Of a stretch of 64,000 nucleotides of DNA, positions 20,301 through 29,575 are shown piece by piece. Position 1 is the first letter of the stretch. Each line of letters begins with the position of its first letter. Position numbers and translations under genes: made by a program. Source of the stretch: Acanthopleuribacter pedis. Lineage in GTDB: Bacteria; Acidobacteriota; Holophagae; Acanthopleuribacterales; Acanthopleuribacteraceae. The notes below the pieces were generated by a model that searched no databases, was not told where the DNA came from, and was given only the letters and a program-made list of their open reading frames with translations. Location: contig NZ_JAFREP010000014.1 of the NCBI RefSeq assembly GCF_017377855.1, positions 62,001 through 126,000 on the forward strand, in the 5' to 3' direction.

Positions 20301-23300
20301 CACGGGTTGAGCCGGCGGGAAAGGTCAAGGTATTTTGGGTCAAGGTGTGGTCGACGCCGGCGGTGGCCGAACCGCCCACGCTAAAGGGGACGCTCAGCAG
20401 GCCGGGGTTGGGGCTGCCCAACACGGCGCCGACGGTGACGGTAGAACCCTCGGCGACGGTCTGGGTGGCGGCGGTCCAGGCGACGGTTTGGAAGTCGTTG
20501 TCGCCGATAAGGATAAGCGCGCTGCTGGGCGTACCCAGCTCGGCGTCGACGGCACGGGACAGGGTGACGGTGAACTGTTCGATCTCCTCGATGTTGCTGT
20601 CGTCGAGGATGGGGATGGTCACGTCCACGCTATTGGTTCCCGGCGGGAAGGTCACGGTTTGTTCGATGGACAGGTAGTCGCGCCCGGCAACCGCGCTGCC
20701 GTCGCTGGTGGCGAGGTTCACGGTGGCGGTGGTTTCACTGCCGGCATCGGCGGCGCCGAGCAGGACGGTGACGGTCACGTTTTCTTCGCCCTCGGTGACG
20801 TTGTAGGCGGCCGAGCTGAGTTGCAGGGTGCCTTCGGGTGCATCGCTGTCGTTGTCGAGGATGGTGATCGCGGCGACATCCTGGGCCAAGACGCCGTTGT
20901 TGGTAACGCCGGTTAAGGTCACGGTAAAGGATTCAGGCCCCTCGACGGTGGTGTCGTCGATGATGGGGATGCTGATGTTCTGCACCTCGTCGCCGTTGGC
21001 AAAGGTCAAGGTACGGCTGGTCAGGGTGTAGTCCTCACCGGCCAACGCGGAACCGTCGTTGGTGGACAGGGTGACGGTCACGGTTTCCCACTGCACGCCG
21101 GCGCGGCCAACGTTGAGGGTCAGGGTACCGACGCTTTCATCGACGCTGAAGGTGGTGGTGCCGAAACCGATGGTGGCCGGACCGAGCGGACGAAGCTCAT
21201 TATCGATGACCCGGACGGGATTGACGAAGGCGCCTTCGCCCCGTGCAGGCACGCTAACCGAGCCCTCGGGGTCGAAGGCCAAAACGGTGCCGCTGCTGTC
21301 GGTGGCGTAGGCGCGCGGGCCTTCCGCAAAGATGCTGATGTCCATCAGACCGGCCGCGGCTGGGACCGGCAGCGGTGTGATGCTGTCGTCGGCGGTGTCG
21401 AAGATTTGGATGGTGCCGGTTTGGTTGGTAATGAACAGGCGGTTGTTGTAGAAAGCGCCTTGGTAAGGGTTGTCGGGGATGTCGAACACTTCTTCGCTCA
21501 GGTTGTCGGGGTTGATGCGGTGAAGTTGCGACTGGTTGGGGTTGAAGACGTAAAGCGCGTCGCCGCTGGGATCAAAGACGGCGCCGCTGAAGGATGCGTC
21601 AAAGGAAGCATTGCGAATCAAGCTGTCGTTGGTCGGATCGATCACACAGATGGTGCCGCCGTTGCCGATGCTGTACAGCTCGCGGCGGACGGGGTGGAAC
21701 AACAGGACTTCCCCGTTGGCGGCGCAAGGGATGCTCAGGGTGCGCGTGCTTTGATCGGATTGATCGTAAATGCCGATTTCACCGAGTCCGCGTTTCTGTT
21801 CCTGGAGCCCGCTTCCGAGAAGGAACCACACCTCGCGGTCGTCGGGTGAAACCGCGACCTCGTAGGCGGTGGGGAAGGCGGTGAGGGTGTCGACCTCGAG
21901 GTTGGTGGCGGTGTCGTATTTGGTCACGGTGCCGCTGTTGGGCGAGGTGACGAACATGAAATCGCCGCCGGGTGTGATCGCAAAATCACTGAAGGGGATG
22001 CGGCTGCTGATGACGGTGTTGACGTTGCCGGTAGCGGCGTCGAGGGAGACGATCCCCGGAATCCCGATATCCAAGACGTACACCTGGGGTTCAGTGATCG
22101 GCGGCGTGTCGCCAAAAGCGAGGATGTAGTCTGTTTCGCCGACTTGAATGTCGAGGTCGATCCCTTGGGGCGGGGTGACGTCGACGGTGGCGAAATCGTT
22201 GGAACGGGTGGTGTAGGTCAGCACGGTGAAGCTGTCGCCGTCGCTGATGCCGGCTTGGCTGTTCTCCTGTAAGGTGCCGGCGAGGACGGCGGTTCCGTTG
22301 ATGTTGAATTGGTCGCTTGTTTCGAGGGTGCCGTTGAGGTCGATCCCGATCACGCCGTTGTTGGTCAGGTTGGCGCCGATGTTCAGGGTGCCGGTGCCGG
22401 CACCCGCGCTTTGCAGGGTGCCCTCGTTGGTGAAGCCGGTCAGGGGTTGGCCGAAGGCGATGGTACCAGAGGCGTCGAAGGTGGCGCCGGCGTTGTTGCG
22501 TACATCCCCGTTGGCGATGGTCAGGGTTGCATTGTCGAGGGAGACGGTGAGGTTGTTGACCAGGGTGTTGCTCTCACCTTTGTTACCGACCACGATGGCG
22601 CTCGGCGTGATGGTGGTGTCGGCGTTGCCGGTGATGGTGCCGTTGTTGATGACGCTCATGCCGACCCGGCGGATGCCGCCCGCGGCGGCGTCGAGGTTGA
22701 GGTTACCGGCATTGATGAATTGGCCGCCGTTGCGCAAGGCGATGCCGGAATCGGTGGCGGTTTGGCTGGTCAGGGTAATGGTGCCGTTGTTGGTCGGGGG
22801 TTGTTCGAACAGCAGGTTGGCGGGGTTGCCGGAGGTGGTGGTATCGCCGGTCACGCGGATGGTCCCGCCGGCCTCGTTGCCGGTGAACAGGCCGATGAAG
22901 CTGGAGCCATAGCTGTTGATAGAGCCGTTGTTGATGAGCGGGATGCCGCGAGCCTCCGCGTCACCGCCGCCACCGCCACCGGGCGGAACCACGGAGGCAT
23001 CGACCAAACGCAGGGTGGCGTTGGGCAAAACGCTGATGCTGTTGACTTCCAGCGTGACGCCGTTGACGAACAGGGTCGGGGTGCCGCTGCCGCCGAGTGC
23101 GATGCTGGAGGCGAAGGTGGGTTGGGTGAGGTTCACGGTCATCGGGCCGTCGAGCACGACGCTGGTGCGCGGGCCCGGTACGGCGTTGGGGACCCAGTTG
23201 CCCGTGTTGTGCCAGTCGGCATCGTCGAGGCCGGTCCAGGTGGCGGTGCTCGGCCCGCCGTTGATCAGGTTTACCGCTCTGAATTCGATGAGGATGTCGA

Positions 23301-26300
23301 CGATGGAGCCGGCGGCGGTGGTGACGTTGTTGTTGGTAAAGGTTCCGGTTCCGCGGGTGGTGAAGGTGATCGGCGTCAGGGGTTGCCCGGTGGGCGGTTC
23401 ATAGTTGCCGGGGAAATTCACGTTCAAAGCGCCGTCAAAGTTGATGGTTTGGGCGATCTGGAGCTGATCGACGGCGGGGGAACCCGCGTTGTCTTGGATG
23501 GTGACTGCCAAGGCACCGGTCGCGCCTTGGGTGTAGTCCCCGGTAATCGCGATGGTGCTGTTGGGCGTGCTACCCACGGTGACCGTACCGTTGTTGATCA
23601 AATTCCCTTCAATGGTGCCCGGCCCTTGCAGGGTGGCGCCTTGAACCAGGGTGGCGGTCAGGCTGGTGGTGAGCGCGCCGCCCGCCAGATCAATGGCGGC
23701 CCCGGGCGCGGTAATCAGGCCGTTGGTGAAGCGAATGCGATCCGCGGCGGTGTTCAGGGTGCCGGTCAGGGTGGTGGGAATGGCGACGGTGGCATCCCCA
23801 TTGAGGATCTTGTTTAAGGCACCGGCAACCGAAAAACTGGTTTGTGCGCCGCCGGCAAAGGAAATGGTTGCTGCCTCCATTCTGGCTTCGCCCCCCGGAT
23901 TGACGGTGATGGTTGCGCCGTCGCTGGTGGCCAAGGTGGCGGTGTTGTCGATTTGGAGGATGCCGCCGTTTTCCACAAGGAGTTGACGCTGCGACAAAGT
24001 GTGAACCGTATTGGTGGAGGTGGTGAGGATGGCGCCGGTGCCGACATTGAAGGGCGCCGCGCCGTTAAGGGTTCCGCTGATCCAGTTCATGGCGCCGGAC
24101 AGCGTAATCGCGGCTGATCCTTGTAAGGTGGCGTTTTCGAGCTGGATGGAAGAAAACGCCGCCGGAATGTCGACGTTGGCCGTGGCGGAATTGACGACGG
24201 TAAAGTTGCCGGTGAAGGTCGGGGCTGTGCCGCTCAAGGTGCCAATGGTGCCGTTTATGGTGAGGGCACCCGCGCCGGTGACGCCGCCACTGAGGGTGGT
24301 CGGTCTGTCGGCAATTTCGAGAATCGCGCCCGCCGCGATGGTGACCAAACCGGTTGCGGTCATACCGCCGCGTTGCAAGAAGGCGCCGCTGTTCACGTTG
24401 GCCGTGCCGGTGAGGTCAAACTGGGCTTGGTTTACGAAGGTGCTCGCGCTATTGATGTTGAGATTGGCGGTGGCGCCGGTGGTGATGTCAAAAACGGCGG
24501 TGGTGCCGGTGGATGTGATGCTTGGGGTGGTCGTGTTGGTGCCGATAGCCACGACGGTCCCACTCGCGGCGGCCAAACGGGTGGCGTCGGCCATTTCGAG
24601 GGTGCCCGCGCGGAAGCTCACCGCGTTGTTGAGGTTTACGGCATAACCACCGCGGATGAAGATGGTGCCGGGGCTGTCGATGGTGGTGGTCGGTCCGTTA
24701 AAGACGGTGGTGGGGACCGGCATGGCGCCGAGCGCGTCGAAGCCACCACCGGACCAAGTGCAGGGGCCGGCCATGTTGGTGTTGCCGGGGCCGGTCAGGG
24801 TGGCGCCGGAAAGGAGGGCGGTGGTATCGCTGGAGGTTACCGCGCTACCTAGGCCGACGGTGATGGTACCGCCTTGGAAATCGACCGTGCCCGAACCGTC
24901 AAAGCGCGCGTTGCTCAGGGTTTTGTTTGCACCGGTGAGCGTGACGGTGGCGCCCGCGGAAATCAGAAAACCGCTGGTGTCCGCGCCTGGCCCCTGCCAG
25001 GTGAGGTTGCCGAATTGGACGTCCATCTGGCTATTGTTGGTCAGGCCGCAGGCCAAGGTGACGGCCGTGCCGGCCGGCTGTGGCGTGGAGGGGCTGTTTT
25101 GCACGGTGATCGGGTTGAGCACGGTGATGGTGCCGACACCGCCGCTTCGGCCTGGATCGCCGAGGATGGTGGCGCCCGCGTAAATGAAAAAGGGACCGCT
25201 GTTTTGGTTGATTTGGGCCGCTTCTTCGACGCCGAATACCGCGTCTTCAAAGATCGTGAGCGTGCCGCCGTCCTTGTCCAACACCGCCGCGCCGTTGAGT
25301 TCCTTGGGGGTGGCGGTTGAGATGCGCAGGTCACAGCCGCTCATGCATTCCAGGGTAAAGGGCCCGGTTACGTTGCCGCCGGTCCAAAAGGCGGTGGTGC
25401 TCAGCGAGAGACCGCCGTTGCCTGAAATGGTGCCGCTTTCGATGCGGACGGGCCCGCTGGGGAAGTGGGGTTCGGTATCAAAGTTGACGGGGCCGTTAAT
25501 GATGAGTTCGCCGGTACCGGTGTAATCGATGGTATCCAACGCCATGAGTAGGCCGGTGAATTCAACCGCGGCGGTGCTACCGATGTTGAGCGATTCGGTC
25601 ATCAGGCCGCCGCCGGAGAAAATGAGGCGACCCGCGTTGTTGATCACGCCGAGCGAACCGTCGCGATCCTGGTAGGGCACGGCAAAGGTGAAATCACCGC
25701 CACCGGTTTTGTCGATGGTGCCAAAGTTGTTAAAGGCGAGCGAATCCACCGCCTCAATGCGACCGTCGCTTGCGATGTTGAGGGTGCCCCGGTTGTTAAA
25801 GGTGACACTGGCGAGCTGGATGGTGCCGTTTCCGGTGATTGAACCGCCGAAGTCCAGGTTCAGGGTTCCGTTGCTGAGGCTCTTGAGGCCCGGTCCCGAC
25901 CAGGTAATGCTGCCCACCGATTGGGTGTTGATGTTGGCGTTTTGGATGGTCCCGCTTTGCCAATCGAAGTTGACCTCCAGGTTGAGGTCGTTGGTGAGGC
26001 CCTCGATGGTCCCACCGTTGAGGATGAAACTCCCGATGTTGGGGGAGAGGTCGGTCACCATGGAAACGGTGCCGCCGTCGATGCGGGTATTGCCGAGGGT
26101 CACGGCGTTCAAGCTGTGGTTGCCACCGGAAAAAACCAACACATCTTCGGTGCCGTTGGTGATGTAGGTGCCGGAGTGGGTGCCGTCACCGTCCAGCACC
26201 AATTCGAAGTTGTTGGCGATGTTGACGGTGCCGACGGTGTTAAAACGGGCGCCGATGGGGATGATGGTCGGCGGCATTTTTTTTGTGAGCCTGGGGCCGC

Positions 26301-27033
26301 CGCCGGAGATGGGTTGGCCGACAAAAAGTGTCGCGTTGATGTTCAGCGCGCCGGGGGTGCCCGCGGTGGTCATCACGGAGGAAGCGTTGCCGATGGCGAA
26401 ATCGGCGCCGGGGTTGGTGGTAAAAGCCGCGCCGTTGTTGAGTTCCATGGTCACGCCGATTTCGGCGTCCAGGTTGCTTTGCAGGATGACGGTGGTGCTG
26501 TCGATGACCCAGGTGAACGGGGCGGGGATGGAGAAGGAGGCGCCGCCGCCGCCGCCCATATTGATCAGGCCCGCGCCGGTAAAGCGCATGTCGCCGAGCT
26601 GGTGGAAACCAAGCAGGTTGATGTCGGCACCGGCGGCGACGGACAGCTCGCCGTTGCCGCCAAAGACCATGCGCCCGGAGTCGTCTGAGCGACTGGAACC
26701 GGTGGTGACCGCCAGACGGGAGCCGTTTGTAAAGGTAAGTGTGTGGGTGTTTGGCGTGTCGCTGGAGCCAAGCGCAAAACGCTGAATGGTGAAGTCGCCG
26801 TCGACCACCACGCTGATGGTGGCGTTACCGTCCATCAAGGCCTCGTCGTTAATGCCCGGTACCTGGGCCGGTGACCAGTTGGCGGCATCGCTGAAGCTGG
26901 TGCCGTCGCCGGCACCGCTCCAGGTGATGGGCGCGGCGTTGGCGGAAAAACCGGCTGAAAGCAGCAGGGCCGAAAGCCAAAAAGTGACGCGAGCGTGCGT
27001 CTTTAAGGTCCGCAAGGGTGATGGTGCAAGCAT
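17332..27033 (-). CDS. Giant secreted multidomain surface protein (paralogue 2, 3,233 aa)
   Basis: Paralogue of the protein at 253-9948, only two residues longer and with the same order of parts. It has a signal peptide ending SANA-APITW; a beta-rich repetitive region to about 1645 with two W-G...D/N-NW modules; a beta-propeller-like segment 1648-1948; three Calx-beta repeats (SVDESVG, NVTEGEE, TVAEGST); a Gly/Asp linker encoded by a near-perfect 9-bp repeat (about 20126-20176); PKD/Ig-like domains with FFWDFGNG and FFWDFGDG; a PPC-like domain; and the C-terminal repeated beta block ending SALKAQ. The ATG at 27033 is preferred over the upstream start at 27300: it follows GGAGGATTCAC, gives a proper signal peptide and matches paralogue 1. 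The C-terminal 1,200 residues are much closer to paralogue 1 than the N-terminal half. Likely an adhesin or matrix component. Confidence 0.9.
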   Translation of the reverse strand: MLAPSPLRTLKTHARVTFWLSALLLSAGFSANAAPITWSGAGDGTSFSDAANWSPAQVPGINDEALMDGNATISVVVDGDFTIQRFALGSSDTPNTHTLTFTNGSRLAVTTGSSRSDDSGRMVFGGNGELSVAAGADINLLGFHQLGDMRFTGAGLINMGGGGGASFSIPAPFTWVIDSTTVILQSNLDAEIGVTMELNNGAAFTTNPGADFAIGNASSVMTTAGTPGALNINATLFVGQPISGGGPRLTKKMPPTIIPIGARFNTVGTVNIANNFELVLDGDGTHSGTYITNGTEDVLVFSGGNHSLNAVTLGNTRIDGGTVSMVTDLSPNIGSFILNGGTIEGLTNDLNLEVNFDWQSGTIQNANINTQSVGSITWSGPGLKSLSNGTLNLDFGGSITGNGTIQLASVTFNNRGTLNIASDGRIEAVDSLAFNNFGTIDKTGGGDFTFAVPYQDRDGSLGVINNAGRLIFSGGGLMTESLNIGSTAAVEFTGLLMALDTIDYTGTGELIINGPVNFDTEPHFPSGPVRIESGTISGNGGLSLSTTAFWTGGNVTGPFTLECMSGCDLRISTATPKELNGAAVLDKDGGTLTIFEDAVFGVEEAAQINQNSGPFFIYAGATILGDPGRSGGVGTITVLNPITVQNSPSTPQPAGTAVTLACGLTNNSQMDVQFGNLTWQGPGADTSGFLISAGATVTLTGANKTLSNARFDGSGTVDFQGGTITVGLGSAVTSSDTTALLSGATLTGPGNTNMAGPCTWSGGGFDALGAMPVPTTVFNGPTTTIDSPGTIFIRGGYAVNLNNAVSFRAGTLEMADATRLAAASGTVVAIGTNTTTPSITSTGTTAVFDITTGATANLNINSASTFVNQAQFDLTGTANVNSGAFLQRGGMTATGLVTIAAGAILEIADRPTTLSGGVTGAGALTINGTIGTLSGTAPTFTGNFTVVNSATANVDIPAAFSSIQLENATLQGSAAITLSGAMNWISGTLNGAAPFNVGTGAILTTSTNTVHTLSQRQLLVENGGILQIDNTATLATSDGATITVNPGGEARMEAATISFAGGAQTSFSVAGALNKILNGDATVAIPTTLTGTLNTAADRIRFTNGLITAPGAAIDLAGGALTTSLTATLVQGATLQGPGTIEGNLINNGTVTVGSTPNSTIAITGDYTQGATGALAVTIQDNAGSPAVDQLQIAQTINFDGALNVNFPGNYEPPTGQPLTPITFTTRGTGTFTNNNVTTAAGSIVDILIEFRAVNLINGGPSTATWTGLDDADWHNTGNWVPNAVPGPRTSVVLDGPMTVNLTQPTFASSIALGGSGTPTLFVNGVTLEVNSISVLPNATLRLVDASVVPPGGGGGGDAEARGIPLINNGSINSYGSSFIGLFTGNEAGGTIRVTGDTTTSGNPANLLFEQPPTNNGTITLTSQTATDSGIALRNGGQFINAGNLNLDAAAGGIRRVGMSVINNGTITGNADTTITPSAIVVGNKGESNTLVNNLTVSLDNATLTIANGDVRNNAGATFDASGTIAFGQPLTGFTNEGTLQSAGAGTGTLNIGANLTNNGVIGIDLNGTLETSDQFNINGTAVLAGTLQENSQAGISDGDSFTVLTYTTRSNDFATVDVTPPQGIDLDIQVGETDYILAFGDTPPITEPQVYVLDIGIPGIVSLDAATGNVNTVISSRIPFSDFAITPGGDFMFVTSPNSGTVTKYDTATNLEVDTLTAFPTAYEVAVSPDDREVWFLLGSGLQEQKRGLGEIGIYDQSDQSTRTLSIPCAANGEVLLFHPVRRELYSIGNGGTICVIDPTNDSLIRNASFDASFSGAVFDPSGDALYVFNPNQSQLHRINPDNLSEEVFDIPDNPYQGAFYNNRLFITNQTGTIQIFDTADDSITPLPVPAAAGLMDISIFAEGPRAYATDSSGTVLAFDPEGSVSVPARGEGAFVNPVRVIDNELRPLGPATIGFGTTTFSVDESVGTLTLNVGRAGVQWETVTVTLSTNDGSALAGEDYTLTSRTLTFANGDEVQNISIPIIDDTTVEGPESFTVTLTGVTNNGVLAQDVAAITILDNDSDAPEGTLQLSSAAYNVTEGEENVTVTVLLGAADAGSETTATVNLATSDGSAVAGRDYLSIEQTVTFPPGTNSVDVTIPILDDSNIEEIEQFTVTLSRAVDAELGTPSSALILIGDNDFQTVAWTAATQTVAEGSTVTVGAVLGSPNPGLLSVPFSVGGSATAGVDHTLTQNTLTFPAGSTRATLSFFVNNDSLQEGDETIRLQLLPATVVPVLPATQLITIRDGDNGGDGGDGGDGGDGDNEAPETSITSPQADAEFTVGQSINFEAAGSDAQGQSISFVWEICASNGDCNTLNGASVTASFQNPGIYLAACYAVDAAGNRDLSPARVSIRVREALPPAIEITQPAADLLNLSQGATVEFIATTNEENAQVRWYFISDPGTNLGQGRQLNWTFAEEGRFTLVAEARNDNGLTATDYINVLVSLENLRPVQLTVTRPEPASTFSAGETINFEAQVSNPDQRKKALEFFWDFGNGTQLQGIAVTNSFTQPGRYNVTVVARDDAEDVLLQDTVSIYIFGNMAPEVDINLTTDVQIEPFGANKRVPEAGVVYFEARVRNPRGFRVEDLDFFWDFGDGRTSSQQTPGRIIFREEGVFTVSLFARTRNGLVSETVTRTITVLEVDENTFEPNETFGQAKPLPPGNYDNQTLPDPNSVDVYRINVERNGQSILVKINIDGTVRAELYDGLQTLLNSRIIANQGSIQLNGLSAGEYFLRISQISEKQKRMLSYGFSVSVLNPGLYFADIQSNETFTTEIGIVNTTNSEISVEAIAYDRDGNILARAPFTLAGNGRTHQEISQFFDGDQREIAWVQVDATGDIAGYARTCARDGKEEYLISAGTKLSNELFVPHIAEKVDQWFTRASVVNATDSETSAVILTQSVEEGSSADLTVRDKFSQDQFDFVNRFGGALPTDRIWAKMTEADANNVLVGSEVFGTIDGSRVSAGLELVDTGEDNPNFTYVPNTLYFTHIARDVNQFWTGIALVNIGDAPQGALIEGFGPAGNSVGQISRTLEPNEKVVVLARDLLAPIGSPADIDWLQVTADADIVGFELFGTHNQKQMAGLEATTGVKPNICFPFFDSTNRSFQGVSVVNVNNAVVNVTFTLYDNQGMVIQTATRQLAARQKLVETISQLLPESGRDAQALPGWLEATAELPLAGFQLIIGKDGEQMSALKAQ

Positions 27034-27586
27034 GTGAATCCTCCACAACGAAACGGGCGGCGATGGTGGTTTGGGACAGATGAGTCCCGCGGCGCGCCGG
27101 GCGAGACGCTGAATAAGCGAAGCAATGTTTTTTGGTGACAAGATAAACCGTGGCAGAAGGCGCCGATAAAAGAGGCGGCCAAACATTATAAATAAGAAGC
27201 GAAGCGAGAAAGGAAGAAGCGAGGGGCGGGCCGGTGCGCCCGCGGCGGCGCGGGTTGCAGAACCGTTGAGCGCGGCGGCTAAGGGTGTTTTTGGTGACAA
27301 AACCCCAAAACCTCCGGGCGCGTCAGGATTCCCGTGTTCGCGTCCGACCCGGACGGCTTACCGAGGCCTAGTGCGCGACCCCGTGGGTTTGGGAACCCCT
27401 TCGTACAGGCGGAAGCGAGCCGGCGTTCAAGGCTGGTAAGGCGTTCAGGCTAGCTTGTTCCGCCCCCAAAAGTCAAGTTATCCGGGGTTTCTCGCGCGGC
27501 TGAGAACCGGTGGCTTCCGAACGGTTTGCACGGGTTTTCGCCACGGCCGGTTTTGTCTTGGGTTCACCCGAGAACCATGCTTCCGG
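27034..27586. other. Intergenic region between lapB and giant gene 2
   Basis: This 553-bp stretch should hold the promoter of giant gene 2. The giant gene's frame stays open upstream to 27300, but that translation is Arg/Ala/Pro-rich and has no counterpart in paralogue 1, so it is treated as non-coding. I recognise no promoter, repeat or RNA here. Confidence 0.4.
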
Positions 27587-28735
27587 TTACAGCCGCCGTT
27601 CACGGAAGCTGTTCATGGCAAAACAGCGGGGACATTGCTGATGCAAACGGTTGTCGCGGTGCCGGCAACGCCCGCATTCGTACGTGGCGTCAAAATGGAT
27701 TGTGTCGCGAACCAATTGCTGATACCGGCTGAATAGGCCGGGATCCGAGCCGTTGCGCCACATGAGCTGCCACATTTTTTGGTGGAGCAACAGGGTTTCG
27801 GGGGCGGTTTCCAGCGCGGCGTGAAGCTGTTGGAAGGCGCCGTCGAAGTCACCGATTTCCATCAGGAACGAGCCCAGCACCGAACGGGTGCGCCAATCGT
27901 CGGATTCGGCTTCGATGCGTGCCATCGCGGGCAACACGAACACATCGTGGTTTTGCAGGGCCACGGCGATTTTCATCAATTCTTTGTGGAAGAGCCATTC
28001 GTGGCCTTCAAACGCGGCTTCGTGCTTTTGCATCCAGCTCAGTGCCTTGTGGCTTTTTTCGGTATAACGCAGGCAACGCGAGCTGTTGAGAATGGCCGAA
28101 AAACAGGTGGGATCCAACTGGAGCGCCTTTTTAAACAGTGCCGCGGCGCCGTCGTAATCCTCCTGATCGAAGGCGTATTCACCTTGGCGATTGCGCAGGA
28201 GGGCGAGCTCGGGTTTGACGTTGCGGCCTTCTTTTTTGCCCCAGTTCTGGACGAGTTTGTAGGCGCGGTCCCATTCGCCCAGCTTGATGTGAATGCGGCG
28301 GCCGTAAAAGACACTGTTTTCGGTGGGGCCGCCCTCGGCGACGGCTTCGTCCAGGGCCGTTTGGGCGCGTTCCAACATGCCGCCGGCCAGGTAGTCGGCC
28401 GCCAGTTCTGTTTTGATCAGGGCTTTGAGTTCGGGGTCGAGGTCGGCGCGCAACGACAGGCCTTTGTGGGTTTGGGTTGCCATTTTGAGCTTGCCGCGGC
28501 GGCGGAACAAGGAACCGAGGACCAGGCCCACGGCCGGTTCTTGTTCGGATTCCTGGTACAGCGCGCGCAGGGCGTCGGCGGCGTCGTCCTCGCGCCCGTC
28601 AATCAGGGTATTTAGCGCCTTGGCGAGGAGGAACTCCCGCGAGGCAGTTTCCTTTTCGCGGTAAAAGACACCCCAAAGGAACAGGGCGGTTAGGAGCACC
28701 GCGGGGGCGAGGAGCCAGAAAAATTCGACGCTCAT
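27587..28735 (-). CDS. lapB: LapB-like LPS assembly protein (TPR plus rubredoxin-like zinc site)
   Basis: A 382-aa protein with the LapB (YciM) layout. It has an N-terminal membrane anchor (about 5-22, FFWLLAPAVLLTALFLWGVF), a series of TPR helices (about 30-340), and a C-terminal rubredoxin-type metal site with C354-x2-C357 and C368-x2-C371 (YECGRCRHRD...CPRC). In enterobacteria LapB sits on the inner membrane and promotes FtsH-dependent turnover of LpxC, balancing LPS with phospholipid. Its start overlaps the lapA stop (ATGA), and kdsC lies upstream on the same strand, so the three form an LPS-related operon. Length and metal ligands are typical. Confidence 0.88.
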   Translation of the reverse strand: MSVEFFWLLAPAVLLTALFLWGVFYREKETASREFLLAKALNTLIDGREDDAADALRALYQESEQEPAVGLVLGSLFRRRGKLKMATQTHKGLSLRADLDPELKALIKTELAADYLAGGMLERAQTALDEAVAEGGPTENSVFYGRRIHIKLGEWDRAYKLVQNWGKKEGRNVKPELALLRNRQGEYAFDQEDYDGAAALFKKALQLDPTCFSAILNSSRCLRYTEKSHKALSWMQKHEAAFEGHEWLFHKELMKIAVALQNHDVFVLPAMARIEAESDDWRTRSVLGSFLMEIGDFDGAFQQLHAALETAPETLLLHQKMWQLMWRNGSDPGLFSRYQQLVRDTIHFDATYECGRCRHRDNRLHQQCPRCFAMNSFRERRL

Positions 28736-29031
28736 TCTTCGGGTTCCGTAACCATCAGATCACGCAGGGCGGCCACTTCTTTTTCCAAGGTTTCTTTTTC
28801 TTTTTTGAGGGCGCGGTTGTCCTTTCGCATGCGGAAGAGGTCGAGTTGGGATGCGATAAAAGCCGCGAGGAAACCGTAGATAAAGAACACCCACATGGCG
28901 GCGTGGGTGGGCATCTCTCGGCTGTCGGTAAGGGGAAATAGGGTGACGTTGATGGTTTCGCCCTTGGTGAAAAAGAAAATGGTGAACATCAACAGAATGA
29001 CGGCCGCGGCGAAGACGTATCGGACGAGCAT
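28732..29031 (-). CDS. lapA: LapA-domain membrane protein
   Basis: A 99-aa protein of the LapA (DUF1049) type with two transmembrane helices (about 4-21 and 45-63) and a charged C-terminal coiled coil (KKEKETLEKEVAALRDL). The size and two-helix plus coil layout fit LapA, the partner of LapB. The stop overlaps the lapB start by 4 nt, indicating translational coupling; kdsC ends 16 bp upstream. Confidence 0.8.
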   Translation of the reverse strand: MLVRYVFAAAVILLMFTIFFFTKGETINVTLFPLTDSREMPTHAAMWVFFIYGFLAAFIASQLDLFRMRKDNRALKKEKETLEKEVAALRDLMVTEPEE

Positions 29032-29047
29032 GGCGACTCCTTGGACG

Positions 29048-29575
29048 TTATTGGTGTGCCTTGGCGTAGTGGTGTTTGACCACGGCCGACCACAAGCCTT
29101 GTTCCTTGAGGATGCGTTCGATGATGTGGCGTACCACGCCGCGGCCGCCGTCGACGGGGACGACGTAATCGGCGGCTTCCTGAACCTCGGGCGCGCCGTC
29201 TTGCGGGCAGAACCCTAGTTTTGCCAGTTGGATAGGGGCTAGGTCGGGGAGGTCGTCGCCGATGTAGGCCACCTCGTCGGCGCTGAGGCCGATTTCCTCG
29301 AGGATTTCATTGAAGGCGGTTTCTTTGTCGAGCCGGCCGGTTTTGACCGCCTCGAGGCCCAGTTCCTCGGCGCGTTTGGTGACGGGTGCGGAGAGGCGGC
29401 CCGAGAGCAGGGCAAACTTAAACCCGCATTTGCGCCACAGAGCGATGGCCATGCCGTCGCGAACGCTGAAGGTTTTTGATTCACCTTGTTCGGTGACCAC
29501 GATCGAGCCGTCGGTGAGAATGCCGTCGACGTCCGAGATAATCGCTTTAATCTGTTTGAAACGACCGAGATTCAT
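29048..29575 (-). CDS. kdsC: 3-deoxy-D-manno-octulosonate 8-phosphate phosphatase (KdsC-type HAD)
   Basis: A 175-aa C0-type HAD phosphatase, predicted to hydrolyse Kdo-8-phosphate to Kdo, the inner sugar of LPS. Motif I is SDVDGILTDG near residue 14, motif II is in LLSGRLS, and motif IV is IGDDLPDL; there is no cap domain, as in KdsC. The ATG at 29575 follows AGGAG; the longer frame to 29629 adds an unlikely N-terminus. It is first in the kdsC-lapA-lapB run. An uncharacterised KdsC-like sugar phosphatase cannot be excluded, but the LPS context supports the call. Confidence 0.85.
   Translation of the reverse strand: MNLGRFKQIKAIISDVDGILTDGSIVVTEQGESKTFSVRDGMAIALWRKCGFKFALLSGRLSAPVTKRAEELGLEAVKTGRLDKETAFNEILEEIGLSADEVAYIGDDLPDLAPIQLAKLGFCPQDGAPEVQEAADYVVPVDGGRGVVRHIIERILKEQGLWSAVVKHHYAKAHQ

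Noticed and set aside
27034..27300. 89 extra N-terminal codons for giant protein 2
   Set aside because: The ATG at 27033 has GGAGG at the right distance and begins a signal peptide like that of paralogue 1; the extension would bury the signal peptide.
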